Part shown: positions 28,509-38,077 of the stretch, in pieces
Numbering within the stretch: the first letter of the stretch is position 1
Layout of the letters: each line of letters opens with the position of its first letter
From: Shinella fusca
GTDB lineage: Bacteria > Pseudomonadota > Alphaproteobacteria > Rhizobiales > Rhizobiaceae
Assembly: GCF_014203155.1 (NCBI RefSeq)
Contig: NZ_JACHIK010000015.1
Span: 1 to 64,000, forward strand
Length of the DNA: 64,000 nucleotides
Direction: 5' to 3'
The notes under the pieces: generated by a model
Databases searched by the model: none
Told to the model about the DNA's origin: nothing
The model's input: the letters and a program-made list of their open reading frames with translations, nothing else
Translations under genes and position numbers: made by a program

Positions 28509-29909
28509 ATGACCACCACGCAGGACTACCACGTCGCCGATATCGGGCTTGCCGATTTCGGCCGCAAGGAAATTCAGATCGCCGAGACCGAAATGCCGGG
28601 CCTGATGGCCTGCCGCGAAGAGTTCGGCGCCGCAAAGCCCCTCAAGGGCGCGCGCATCACCGGCTCGCTGCACATGACCATCCAGACCGCCGTCCTCATC
28701 GAGACGCTGGTCGCGCTCGGTGCCGAGGTCCGCTGGGCCTCGTGCAACATCTTCTCCACGCAGGACCATGCCGCCGCCGCGATCGCCGCCGCCGGCATCC
28801 CGGTCTATGCCGTCAAGGGCGAGACGCTGACGGAATACTGGCAGTACACCGACAAGATCTTCCAGTGGACCGACGGGGGCCTGTCCAACATGATCCTCGA
28901 CGACGGGGGTGATGCCACCATGTACATCCTGCTCGGCGCGCGCGCCGAAGCGGGCGAGAACGTGCTGTCGAACCCCGGCTCCGAGGAAGAGGAAATCCTC
29001 TTCGCACAGATCAGGAAGCGCCTTGCCGCTTCCCCGGGCTGGTTCACGAAGCAGCGCGACGCCATCAAGGGCGTGACGGAAGAAACGACCACCGGCGTCA
29101 ACCGTCTCTACCAGCTCCAGCAGAAGGGCCTCCTGCCCTTCCCGGCGATCAACGTCAACGACTCGGTCACCAAGTCGAAGTTCGACAACAAGTACGGCTG
29201 CAAGGAATCGCTGGTCGACGGCATCCGCCGCGGCACAGACGTGATGATGGCCGGCAAGGTCGCCGTCGTCTGCGGCTATGGCGACGTCGGCAAGGGTTCG
29301 GCGGCTTCGCTGCGCGGCGCCGGCGCCCGCGTGAAGGTGACGGAGATCGACCCGATCTGCGCCCTGCAGGCCGCCATGGACGGCTTCGAGGTGGTTCAGC
29401 TCGAAGACGTCGTCTCCTCGGCCGACATCTTCATCACCACGACCGGCAACAAGGACGTCATCCGCATCGAGCACATGCGCGAGATGAAGGACATGGCGAT
29501 CGTCGGCAATATCGGCCACTTCGACAACGAGATTCAGGTCGCCGCGCTCCGCAATCTCAAGTGGACGAACATCAAGCCGCAGGTCGACATGATCGAGTTC
29601 CCCAAGGGCAACCGCATGATCCTGCTCTCGGAAGGCCGCCTGCTGAACCTCGGCAACGCCACCGGCCATCCGTCCTTCGTGATGTCCGCCTCCTTCTCGA
29701 ACCAGGTCCTGGCGCAGATCGAGCTCTTCACCAAGGGCGATGCCTACAAGAACGAGGTCTACGTCCTGCCCAAGCAGCTCGACGAGAAGGTCGCCCGCCT
29801 GCACCTCGCCAAGCTCGGTGCAAGGCTCACGGAACTCTCCGAGGAGCAGGCCGGCTATATCGGCGTGACGCCGCAGGGCCCCTACAAGGCTGAACACTAC
29901 AGGTACTGA
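28509..29909 (+). CDS. ahcY: Adenosylhomocysteinase
   Basis: The 466-residue NAD-dependent enzyme that hydrolyses S-adenosylhomocysteine to adenosine and homocysteine, closing the methyl cycle. The NAD site [18 protein letters not shown], substrate-site DNKYGCKES and the C-terminal lysine/tyrosine tail ending KAEHYRY are present. GGAG lies seven bases before the ATG at 28509; upstream in-frame codons lie within the leader. A palindromic operator precedes it and a strong terminator follows. Confidence 0.98.
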   Translation: MTTTQDYHVADIGLADFGRKEIQIAETEMPGLMACREEFGAAKPLKGARITGSLHMTIQTAVLIETLVALGAEVRWASCNIFSTQDHAAAAIAAAGIPVYAVKGETLTEYWQYTDKIFQWTDGGLSNMILDDGGDATMYILLGARAEAGENVLSNPGSEEEEILFAQIRKRLAASPGWFTKQRDAIKGVTEETTTGVNRLYQLQQKGLLPFPAINVNDSVTKSKFDNKYGCKESLVDGIRRGTDVMMAGKVAVVCGYGDVGKGSAASLRGAGARVKVTEIDPICALQAAMDGFEVVQLEDVVSSADIFITTTGNKDVIRIEHMREMKDMAIVGNIGHFDNEIQVAALRNLKWTNIKPQVDMIEFPKGNRMILLSEGRLLNLGNATGHPSFVMSASFSNQVLAQIELFTKGDAYKNEVYVLPKQLDEKVARLHLAKLGARLTELSEEQAGYIGVTPQGPYKAEHYRY

Positions 29910-29937
29910 TCCTTACCCGGATTATCCACAACATCTA

Positions 29938-29976
29938 GAGGCGGCGCGCTTGACACGAGCGCGCCGCCTCTTTTTT
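29938..29976 (+). terminator. Rho-independent terminator of ahcY
   Basis: A perfect 13-pair stem (GAGGCGGCGCGCT with AGCGCGCCGCCTC), seven-base loop, followed by six T, starting 29 bases after the stop codon. Confidence 0.93.
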
Positions 29977-30110
29977 GGCCCTGTCCCTTCCCGACGATTC
30001 GGGAAGCAGGTATCGTTTAAGACATTGATTCGGCGGAAAGATGCGGACCCTTCGCGCCGAATTGGGATGTCTTGTCGATCAGGCGGCAAACGGACGGAGA
30101 CATACCGGGG

Positions 30111-32654
30111 ATGATGGCGGAAGAAAAACGAGGCCGTTCCGGGCAGGCTTTTGGCATGCCGGAACGGGAATGCGCGCATTCGCTCGCGCTGCAAGATGGC
30201 TTTATGGTTAACAGATGGCTTACAGGCGGCAGGCGCCGTCTCGTATCGGCACTTTCGGCCGGCTCGGCGCTGGCCCTGCTTGCCGGCCCGGCCCATGCGA
30301 GCGGCCATCTCGCCACCCCGGAAATCGTCACCGGCTCCATGCTGCTCGGCGTCATGTCGGCGGCGATGGTCTCCGCCATCTGGATGATCCGCCAGCGCGG
30401 CCGCATGGAAGCGGAGAACCGCGGGCTGAAGGCGCACCTTTCCGAGGCCCGTCACGACATTTCCCGCCTGCAGGCGCTCATCGGCGACAAGAACCGCCGC
30501 ATCGTCGTGTGGGACGGGCTTTCCGGCAAGCCGGAATTCCTCGGCCAGCTTCCGCCGGAGACCGGCGCCCCGCAGGCCGACCGCGATTTCCTCGCCTTCG
30601 GGCGCTGGATGAAGCCGACATCGGCCGCCGAGATCGAACGCGCCGTCGAACGGCTGCGCTCGCAGGCCCAGAGCTTCGACCTCGTCGTGGAAACGAACCG
30701 TGACGAGGTGCTGGAGGCGCAGGGCCGCGTTTCGGGCGGACAGGCCTTCGTGCGCTTCGTGGCGCTCAACAACCTGCGGGCGGAAGCCGCCGGGCTGAAG
30801 CTCGAACGCGACCGGCTGGTCGCCGCGCTCACCACGCTGCAGGGCCTTCTCGACCAGATCGACCTTCCCGTCTGGCAGCGCGGCGCCGACGGTGCGCTCG
30901 CCTGGGTGAACGAGGCCTATGCCGAAGCCGTCGAGGCGAAGGATGCCACTGAAGCCGTGCGCGAGAGCCGCGAGCTGCTGCCGACCATCGCGCGCGAAAA
31001 GATCCGCGCCACCGCGACCTACGACACGCCGTTCCGCGACAAGGTCTCCACCGTCGTGCGCGGCAACCGCGGCTTCTTCGACGTGGTCGATACGCGGAGC
31101 CCGACGGGCTCGGCCGGCATCGCCGTCAACGTCTCCGATGTCGAGGCCGTGCGCGAGGAGCTGGCCCGCACGCTGAAGAGCCATGCCGAAACGCTCGATC
31201 ACCTGGCAACGCCCGTCGCCATCTTCGACGGCGACCAGCGCCTGCAATTCTACAATCAGGCCTTCCAGCGCATGTGGGAGGTCGATACCGCCTTCCTCGA
31301 AGGCAAGCCCGGCAACGGCGAGCTGCTCGACCGCCTGCGCGCCGCCGGCAAGCTGCCGGAACAGCTCAACTGGAAACAGTGGAAGGAAAACGCCCTTTCC
31401 GTCTACCGCGCCATCGACACGCAGACCGACCTCTGGCACCTGCCGAACGGCCAGACGCTGCGCGTCTTCGCAACCGCCCGCCCGCAGGGCGGCGCCACCT
31501 GGGTCTTCGAGAACCTGACGGAGAAGGTCGACCTCGAGACGCGCTACAACACGCTGGTGCAGGTGCAGGACGAGACGATCGACCACCTGGCCGAGGGCGT
31601 TGCCGTATTCAGCCCGGACGGGCGCATCCGCCTCTCCAACCCGGCCTTCCGGGCGCTCTGGGGCATCAGCGAGGCCGAGGCGAAATCCGGCACGCATATC
31701 CGCGCCATCGAGCAGGCCTGCGCGCCTTCCTACGACAAGCCGGACGGCTGGAAGCGTTTCGGCCATATGATCACCAGCTTCGACGACGAGCGGCCCTCCT
31801 GCCAGGGTGTTCTGGAGCTGCGAACCGGCCTCGTTCTCGACTATGCGGTCATTCCGCTCTCCAACGCGCAGACGATGCTGACCTTCGTCAACATCACCGA
31901 CAGCGTGCGTGTCAGCAGGGCGCTCACCGAGAAGAACGAGGCGCTGCGCAAGGCGGATGCGCTGAAGAACGATTTCGTCCAGCACGTCTCCTACGAACTG
32001 CGCTCGCCGCTCACCAATATCATTGGCTTCGCCGATCTCCTGAAGACGCCGACCATGGGCGAGCTCAACGACCGGCAGGCCGAATATGTCGACCATATCG
32101 CGACGTCCTCGGCGGTGCTGCTCACCATCGTCAACGACATCCTCGACCTTGCGACCGTCGATGCCGGCATCATGGAACTCGACTATGCCGACATCAACCT
32201 GACGGACCTGCTCGACGACGTCTCCATGCAGTTCGCCGACCGGCTGCACGACGCGCAGGTGACGCTGGAGATCACCGCGCCGGACAATCTCGGCACCATC
32301 GTCGCCGACCAGCAGCGTCTCAAGCAGATCCTCATCAAGCTCCTCGCCAATGCCGCGAATTTCGCCCCGGCGGGCAGCGCCATCGGCCTTCGCTGCTGGC
32401 GCGAGGGCGCCGATCTCGTCTTCACCGTCTCCGACCGCGGGCCGGGCATTCCGCAGGACGTGCTGAAGACGGTGTTCAACCGCTTCGAAAGCCACGGCCG
32501 CCATGGCGGCGCGGGCCTCGGCCTTTCCATCGTCGAGAGCTTCGTGAGCCTGCACCACGGCACCGTCACCATCGACAGCCACGAGGGGCGCGGCACCGAG
32601 GTCACCGTGCGCATCCCTTCCGCGACGATGACGGCCTTCGCGGCGGCGGAATAA
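30111..32654 (+). CDS. divL: Cell-cycle pseudokinase DivL (tyrosine in place of the H-box histidine)
   Basis: An 847-residue PAS-rich kinase-like protein. Two hydrophobic N-terminal segments (LVSALSAGSALALLAGPAHA; a following IVTGSMLLGVMSAAMVSAIW) are followed by a coiled-coil stretch and several PAS-like domains. The dimerisation box reads HVSYELRSPLT: Tyr628 replaces the usual phospho-histidine, the hallmark of DivL, which in Caulobacter binds phospho-DivK and tunes CckA rather than acting as a normal kinase. An HATPase domain with GLGLSIVESFV ends the protein. Several starts are possible (30111, 30114, 30156, 30204); I chose 30111, with weak support. Confidence 0.9.
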   Translation: MMAEEKRGRSGQAFGMPERECAHSLALQDGFMVNRWLTGGRRRLVSALSAGSALALLAGPAHASGHLATPEIVTGSMLLGVMSAAMVSAIWMIRQRGRMEAENRGLKAHLSEARHDISRLQALIGDKNRRIVVWDGLSGKPEFLGQLPPETGAPQADRDFLAFGRWMKPTSAAEIERAVERLRSQAQSFDLVVETNRDEVLEAQGRVSGGQAFVRFVALNNLRAEAAGLKLERDRLVAALTTLQGLLDQIDLPVWQRGADGALAWVNEAYAEAVEAKDATEAVRESRELLPTIAREKIRATATYDTPFRDKVSTVVRGNRGFFDVVDTRSPTGSAGIAVNVSDVEAVREELARTLKSHAETLDHLATPVAIFDGDQRLQFYNQAFQRMWEVDTAFLEGKPGNGELLDRLRAAGKLPEQLNWKQWKENALSVYRAIDTQTDLWHLPNGQTLRVFATARPQGGATWVFENLTEKVDLETRYNTLVQVQDETIDHLAEGVAVFSPDGRIRLSNPAFRALWGISEAEAKSGTHIRAIEQACAPSYDKPDGWKRFGHMITSFDDERPSCQGVLELRTGLVLDYAVIPLSNAQTMLTFVNITDSVRVSRALTEKNEALRKADALKNDFVQHVSYELRSPLTNIIGFADLLKTPTMGELNDRQAEYVDHIATSSAVLLTIVNDILDLATVDAGIMELDYADINLTDLLDDVSMQFADRLHDAQVTLEITAPDNLGTIVADQQRLKQILIKLLANAANFAPAGSAIGLRCWREGADLVFTVSDRGPGIPQDVLKTVFNRFESHGRHGGAGLGLSIVESFVSLHHGTVTIDSHEGRGTEVTVRIPSATMTAFAAAE

Positions 32655-32659
32655 GGCCC

Positions 32660-34156
32660 ATGGCGCTCGACGTCTTCCTTGCCGACGAGGCCGCTACCCT
32701 CCGTTTCGGCGAGGACATGGCGCTCGCCGTGCGGCGCGGCGACTATCTCGCGCTCAACGGCGATCTCGGCGCCGGCAAATCCACCTTCGCGCGGGCGCTG
32801 ATCCGCGCCATCGCCGACGACGCCTTCCTCGAAGTGCCGAGCCCGACCTTCACGCTGGTGCAGAGCTACGACCTCCGGCTCCCCGTCGCCCATTTCGATC
32901 TCTACCGCATCGCCGACGCCGCCGAGATCGACGAACTCGGCTTCGACGAAGCCCTTTCCGACGGCATCTGCCTCGTCGAATGGCCGGAAAAGGGTTCCGG
33001 CGCGCTGCCGGCGGACGGGATCGCCCTCACCTTCACGCATGAGGGCGAGGGGCGGCGCGTCACCGTCGACGGGCCGGAGCCGGCGCTCGCGCGCATTCGC
33101 CGCTCATTGTCGATCCGCGCCTTCCTTGAAAAAGCCGGCTACGGCAACGCGGCGCGCCGGCACCTCACGGGTGACGCCTCCGTGCGGGCCTATGAACACA
33201 TCCATGCCGGCGGGGACCGCTTCGTGCTGATGGACGCGCCGCGCCATGCGCCGGGTCCGATCCTCGCCTACGGCAAATACTACCAGCAGATCGCCCATAT
33301 CGCGGAGGACGTGAAACCGTTTATCGCGGTCGGCCGGCATCTCGTCTCACGCGGCTTGCGTGCGCCGGCCATCTACAAGGCGGATATCGACGCGGGCATC
33401 CTGCTGATCGAAGACCTCGGCAGCGACGGCGTGCTCGACGCAAACGGCGCGCCGGTCGCCAAGCGCTACCGCGAAAGCGCCGCCTGCCTTGCGCATCTGC
33501 ACGGGCAGGCCTTCGAGCGCGACCTTCCCGTGGCGGACGGCATCGTCCACCATGTTCCGGACTTCGACCGGGATGCGATGCAGATCGAGGTCAGCCTTCT
33601 TACCGACTGGTACCTGCCCTTCAAGCGCGGCACGCCGGCAAGCGAGGAGGAGCGCCGCGCCTACATCGCCATCTGGGACGGGCTGATCGAGAGCCTCGGC
33701 GGCGCCGAACACAATCTCCTGCTGCGCGACTTCCATTCGCCGAACATCATCTGGCGGCCGGAAGCAACCGGCACCGACCGGGTCGGCATCATCGATTTCC
33801 AGGATGCGATGATCGGGCCCTCCGCCTACGACGTCGCCTCGCTGGTGCAGGACGCCCGCGTCGACATGCCGGACGGCCTCGCCGCGGGCGTTTTGGCGCA
33901 CTATCTCGCCCTTCGCGAAAAGCAGGGCGGCTTCGACCGGGAGCGTTTCCTGCGCGACTGGCACGTCATGGCGGCGCAGCGCAACTGCAAGCTCGTCGGC
34001 ATCTGGGTGCGGCTGATGCAGCGCGACGGCAAGCCCGGCTACATGCGCCACATGCCGCGCACCTTCCGCAATCTCACCCGGGCGCTCTCCCATCCCGACC
34101 TCGCCCCCTTGCGCGCGTGGTGCGAAAAGGCTGGAATCCTCGCGACCGAATCATGA
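32660..34156 (+). CDS. TsaE fused to an AmgK-type sugar kinase
   Basis: A 498-residue two-domain protein. Residues 1 to about 150 are TsaE, the ATPase needed with TsaB/TsaD for the t6A tRNA modification, with Walker A GDLGAGKS at 34-41 and the family SPTFTLVQSY and HFDLYR motifs. Residues from about 155 are an aminoglycoside-phosphotransferase-fold kinase with catalytic LLRDFHSPN (Asp357) and the metal motif IIDFQD (Asp379), matching AmgK, the MurNAc/GlcNAc anomeric kinase of the MurU recycling route. I see no stop or start signal between the halves. It starts five bases after divL and is followed 13 bases later by murU. Confidence 0.92.
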   Translation: MALDVFLADEAATLRFGEDMALAVRRGDYLALNGDLGAGKSTFARALIRAIADDAFLEVPSPTFTLVQSYDLRLPVAHFDLYRIADAAEIDELGFDEALSDGICLVEWPEKGSGALPADGIALTFTHEGEGRRVTVDGPEPALARIRRSLSIRAFLEKAGYGNAARRHLTGDASVRAYEHIHAGGDRFVLMDAPRHAPGPILAYGKYYQQIAHIAEDVKPFIAVGRHLVSRGLRAPAIYKADIDAGILLIEDLGSDGVLDANGAPVAKRYRESAACLAHLHGQAFERDLPVADGIVHHVPDFDRDAMQIEVSLLTDWYLPFKRGTPASEEERRAYIAIWDGLIESLGGAEHNLLLRDFHSPNIIWRPEATGTDRVGIIDFQDAMIGPSAYDVASLVQDARVDMPDGLAAGVLAHYLALREKQGGFDRERFLRDWHVMAAQRNCKLVGIWVRLMQRDGKPGYMRHMPRTFRNLTRALSHPDLAPLRAWCEKAGILATES

Positions 34157-34169
34157 TCGCGAGCGCCCG

Positions 34170-34904
34170 ATGAAGATCGAAGACGCCATGGTGCTGGCCG
34201 CGGGCCTTGGAACGCGCCTGCGCCCCATCACCGACACGATGCCCAAGCCGCTGGTGCCGATCGCCGGAAAGGCGATGATCGACTACGGGCTCGACGCGCT
34301 GGCCGAAGCCGGCGTGAAGCGCGCCGTCGTCAACATCCACCATTTCGCCGACCAGATGAAAGCGCATCTTTCGCACCGCATCGCGCCCGAAATCCTTCTG
34401 TCCGACGAGACGGACCGGCTGATGAATTCCGGCGGCGGCCTCGCCAGGGGCCTGAAGCTTCTCGGCCGCGGCCCGGTGCTGGTGATGAACGCGGATCTCT
34501 TCTGGATCGGCGAGAAACCCGGCGAAAGAACCAATCTGCAACGGCTTGCCAAGGCCTTCGACCCGGCGCGGATGGACATGCTCATGCTCTGCGTGAAGCT
34601 GGAGGACACGACGGGCCACAACGGCAAGAAGGATTTCTCGCTCGGCGAGGACGGCCGCCTCACCCGCTATGCCGAAGGGCTCGGCACGCCGGTCGTCTAT
34701 GCCGGCGCGCTCGCCCTGATGCCGTCGCTCCTCGACGACGCGCCGGACGACGCCTTCAACCTCAACCTCTATTTCGACCGCGCCATCGCGGCAGGCCGGC
34801 TCTCCGGCCTGATGCTGGAGGGCCACTGGATCACCGTCGGCACGCCTGAGGCGATCGGCGCGGCGGAGGCGGTGATCGGCGCTTTCCGCGAGGCGGCGGC
34901 GTGA
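34170..34904 (+). CDS. murU: N-acetylmuramate-1-phosphate uridylyltransferase MurU
   Basis: A 244-residue nucleotidyltransferase with the glycine-rich signature VLAAGLGTRLRPITDTMPKPL at the N-terminus and VGTPEAIGAAEA at the end. Paired with the AmgK domain encoded just upstream, it should make UDP-MurNAc from recycled MurNAc, bypassing the fosfomycin-sensitive MurA step (known for Pseudomonas and Caulobacter). A mannose-1-phosphate guanylyltransferase is the main alternative by sequence alone; context favours MurU. Its stop overlaps the GTG start of addB. Confidence 0.88.
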   Translation: MKIEDAMVLAAGLGTRLRPITDTMPKPLVPIAGKAMIDYGLDALAEAGVKRAVVNIHHFADQMKAHLSHRIAPEILLSDETDRLMNSGGGLARGLKLLGRGPVLVMNADLFWIGEKPGERTNLQRLAKAFDPARMDMLMLCVKLEDTTGHNGKKDFSLGEDGRLTRYAEGLGTPVVYAGALALMPSLLDDAPDDAFNLNLYFDRAIAAGRLSGLMLEGHWITVGTPEAIGAAEAVIGAFREAAA

Positions 34905-37900
34905 CGGGCTCCCGGGGCGGGCGCATCCTGTCGATCCCCGCGAGCCTGCCCTTCCTGAAGACGGTCGCGGCAAGCCTCATCGGGGGCCGGCTGGTGCCCG
35001 GCTTCACCTACGATCCCGCCGACCCGCTGGCGCTCTCCGACGTGACGATCTACGTGCCGACGCGGCGCGCGGCGCGCGTGCTGCGCTCCGACTTCGTCGA
35101 CCTTCTCGGCGGGCGCTCGGCCATCCTGCCCGTCATCCGCGCGCTCGGCGAGACGGACGACGACGCCGGCTTCTTCGACGAGGTGGCGCCCGCGCTCCTC
35201 GACATGGCCGAGCCGCTTTCCGGCCCGACGCGCCTCCTGGAGCTTGCCCGCCTCGTGCTCGCCTGGCGCAATCGGCTGCCCGCCGCCGTCACCGCCGTCC
35301 ATGCCGAAAGCCCGCTCGTCGCGCCCGCAAGCCCCGCCGACGCCGTATGGCTTGCCCGCAACCTCGCCGAGATCATCGACGCGATGGAGACGGAGGAGCT
35401 CGACTGGTCGGCGCTGGAGGCGCTCGACACCGTCAACCATGCGCTCTGGTGGCAGCTCACCGCCGAATTCCTGAAGATCGCCAGCGACTACTGGCCGGCG
35501 CGGCTTGCCGAGCTCAACCGCTCCTCCCCGTCGCTGCGCCGCAACGCGACGCTGCATGCCGAGACGGAGCGCTATCGCCACGCGCCGCCCGCCGGCCCCG
35601 TCATCATCGCCGGCTCGACCGGCTCCATTCCCGCGACCGCCGGGCTCATCGCGGCGGTGGCGAACCTGCCGAACGGCATCGTCATCCTGCCCGGGCTCGA
35701 CCGCTTCATGTCGGACGCCGACTGGATGCTCGTCGGCCGTCAGGACGGCGCCGGCAAGGCGGATGCGGCCGCGCGCAGCCATCCGCAATACGGCCTCCAC
35801 CGCCTGCTGACGCGCATGGGCTGCACGCGCGACGACGTGGAAACGCTCGGCGATCCGCCCGAGGCGCTGGAATACCGCGCGAAGATCCTCTCCAGCGCCT
35901 TCCTGCCGACGCAGGCGACGGCCGGCTGGGGCGAGGTGCGCGGCACGCTCGATCCGCAGCGCATGGCGACCGCCTTCCGCGACGTCTCGCTGGTGGAGGC
36001 GGCGAACGAACGGGAGGAGGCGCTGTCAATCGCGATCGCGCTCCGCCTCGCGCTGGAGGAGAGCGAGGACGCACAGGCCGCGCTGATCACGCCCGACCGC
36101 AAGCTCGGCCGGCGCGTGGCGGCGGAGCTTGCCCGCTTCGGGATCGAGGCGGACGATTCGGCCGGTACGCCGCTGCTCTCAAGCCCGCAGGGCACGCTCC
36201 TGCGCCTCCTTGTCGAGGCGGCGTTGCGCCCCGGCGACCCGGTGCCGCTCGCCGCGCTGCTGAAGCATCCGCTGGCCCGCTTCGGCCTTTCCGCCGATGA
36301 CAGGCGCGCGGCCGTTGCCGCGCTGGAACTGACGGCGCTGCGCGGCGGCACCGCCGAGATCGACATTTCCACGCTCGAACCCCTGCTGGAGGCGGCGCTC
36401 GCCAAACAGGCGGAGGACCGTCATCCGCCCGTCTGGCGCACGGCGCTGCCGGAACCGTCGCTTGGCCTTGCCCGCGATCTCGCGCGCCGGGTCGCCGCCG
36501 CCGCCGAGCCGCTGGCCGGCGTGCTGGTCGGGCAGAGCCGGACGGGGCGGCGCCTTTCCGGCCGGCTCGCGGTGTCCGACTGGGCGGAGCGGACGGGGCG
36601 GGCGCTGGAGGCCGTCGCGGTGGACGAGCGCGGCGACCTAGCGGCGCTCTGGTCCGGCGAGGCGGGCGACAGCCTTGCGAACCTCCTTGCCAGCGTGATC
36701 GCCACGGACGGCGAGATCGAAGCCGACGGGCCGCAATGGTGCGACATCGTCGAGGCGCTGGCGGCGAGCGAGAGCGTCAAGCCGCGCGCCATGCGCCATC
36801 CGCGCGTCTTCATCTTCGGCGCGCTGGAATCGCGCCTGCAGAGCGTCGATACGGTGGTGATCGGCGGGCTCAACGAGGGCACATGGCCGGGACAGGCGGC
36901 AAACGACGCCTTCCTCTCGCGCGTCATGAAGATCGACATCGGCCTCGAACCGCCGGAACGGCGCATCGGCCAGCTCGGCCACGACCTGCAGATGGCCGCC
37001 GGCGCGCCGAAGCTGATCCTCACCCGCGCATTGCGCAGCGGCACCGCGCCGACCGTCACCTCGCGCTGGCTGCAACGCCTCCTCGCCGTCGGCGGGCCGG
37101 CGCTGGCCGAAGACCTGCGGGCACGCGGCAAGGAACTTCTCGGCTGGGCGGACGCCTTGGACGAGAGCGCGAGCGTGCCCACCGCCCGCCGCCCCGCGCC
37201 GCACCCGCCGGCCGAGCTACAGCCGAGGAAATATTCCTTCAGCGAGATCGGGCGCCTGCGCCGCGACCCCTATGCGATCTATGCCCGCCATATCCTGCGG
37301 CTCGACCCGATCGCGCCGTTCAACCTCGATCCGGGACCGGCCGAGCGCGGCTCGCTCTATCACCGGATCGTCGACCGCTTCGTGCGCGAGGAGAGGACCG
37401 GCCAGCCTTTTGCCGTCATCGGCCGCATCCTCGGCGAGGAATTCGACGCGGCGCGCCTGCCGCCGCATATCGATGCCGTCTGGCGGCCGCGCTTTGCCGC
37501 CGTCGCCCGTGCCTTCGTCGAGTGGCATCTTGCCCGCGCCGGCGAGATCCGCGAGAGCCTGACGGAGGCGCCGGCCTCGCTCGACCTTTCCGTCGCCGGC
37601 ATCCGCCTCACCGGCATTGCCGACCGCATCGACATCCTGCCCGACGGCAGGGCGGACATCCTCGACTACAAGACCGGCAGCACGCCCTCGCCGAGGGTGG
37701 CGCGCGCGCTGCTCGACCCGCAGCTCGCGCTGGAGGCGGCGGCACTTCGCCGCGGCGCCTTCCGCGGCCCGGGGATTCGTGAGCCGGCGAACCTTCTCTA
37801 TGTGCGTCTGAAGCCCGGCCATCGCTTCAAGCCCGAGCAGGTCAACAACGAAGAGGCGAAATCCGCCAATGCGACGCCGAAATCCGCGCTGGAGCTGGCG

Positions 37901-38077
37901 GAGGAAGCCCTGACCGAGCTGGAAAAGCTGCTGACGGGGCTGATCGAGGGCCGCTTCGGCTTCGCCTCCCGGCTCATCCCCGAGAAAGAGCGCGACTATG
38001 GCGGCGAATACGACCATCTGGCGCGCGTCGCCGAATGGTCGTCGGCCGAAGAGGGCGAGGAGAGCGACGATGCTTGA
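34901..38077 (+). CDS. addB: Double-strand break repair protein AddB
   Basis: A 1058-residue subunit of the AddAB helicase-nuclease that processes DNA ends for RecA. The N-terminal helicase-like region is degenerate, and the C-terminus carries a RecB-family nuclease domain with GIADRIDILPDG and ILDYKTGS (Asp922). The iron-sulfur cysteines of Bacillus AddB are not evident: the segment normally holding a CP motif reads RRDPYAIYARH. GTG start inside the end of murU (GTGA overlap); its end overlaps addA by eight bases. Confidence 0.93.
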   Translation: MTGSRGGRILSIPASLPFLKTVAASLIGGRLVPGFTYDPADPLALSDVTIYVPTRRAARVLRSDFVDLLGGRSAILPVIRALGETDDDAGFFDEVAPALLDMAEPLSGPTRLLELARLVLAWRNRLPAAVTAVHAESPLVAPASPADAVWLARNLAEIIDAMETEELDWSALEALDTVNHALWWQLTAEFLKIASDYWPARLAELNRSSPSLRRNATLHAETERYRHAPPAGPVIIAGSTGSIPATAGLIAAVANLPNGIVILPGLDRFMSDADWMLVGRQDGAGKADAAARSHPQYGLHRLLTRMGCTRDDVETLGDPPEALEYRAKILSSAFLPTQATAGWGEVRGTLDPQRMATAFRDVSLVEAANEREEALSIAIALRLALEESEDAQAALITPDRKLGRRVAAELARFGIEADDSAGTPLLSSPQGTLLRLLVEAALRPGDPVPLAALLKHPLARFGLSADDRRAAVAALELTALRGGTAEIDISTLEPLLEAALAKQAEDRHPPVWRTALPEPSLGLARDLARRVAAAAEPLAGVLVGQSRTGRRLSGRLAVSDWAERTGRALEAVAVDERGDLAALWSGEAGDSLANLLASVIATDGEIEADGPQWCDIVEALAASESVKPRAMRHPRVFIFGALESRLQSVDTVVIGGLNEGTWPGQAANDAFLSRVMKIDIGLEPPERRIGQLGHDLQMAAGAPKLILTRALRSGTAPTVTSRWLQRLLAVGGPALAEDLRARGKELLGWADALDESASVPTARRPAPHPPAELQPRKYSFSEIGRLRRDPYAIYARHILRLDPIAPFNLDPGPAERGSLYHRIVDRFVREERTGQPFAVIGRILGEEFDAARLPPHIDAVWRPRFAAVARAFVEWHLARAGEIRESLTEAPASLDLSVAGIRLTGIADRIDILPDGRADILDYKTGSTPSPRVARALLDPQLALEAAALRRGAFRGPGIREPANLLYVRLKPGHRFKPEQVNNEEAKSANATPKSALELAEEALTELEKLLTGLIEGRFGFASRLIPEKERDYGGEYDHLARVAEWSSAEEGEESDDA

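Noticed and set aside
31274-32659. Upstream extension of the TsaE-AmgK frame into divL
   Set aside because: The frame stays open by chance inside divL; TsaE homology begins exactly at the ATG at 32660.
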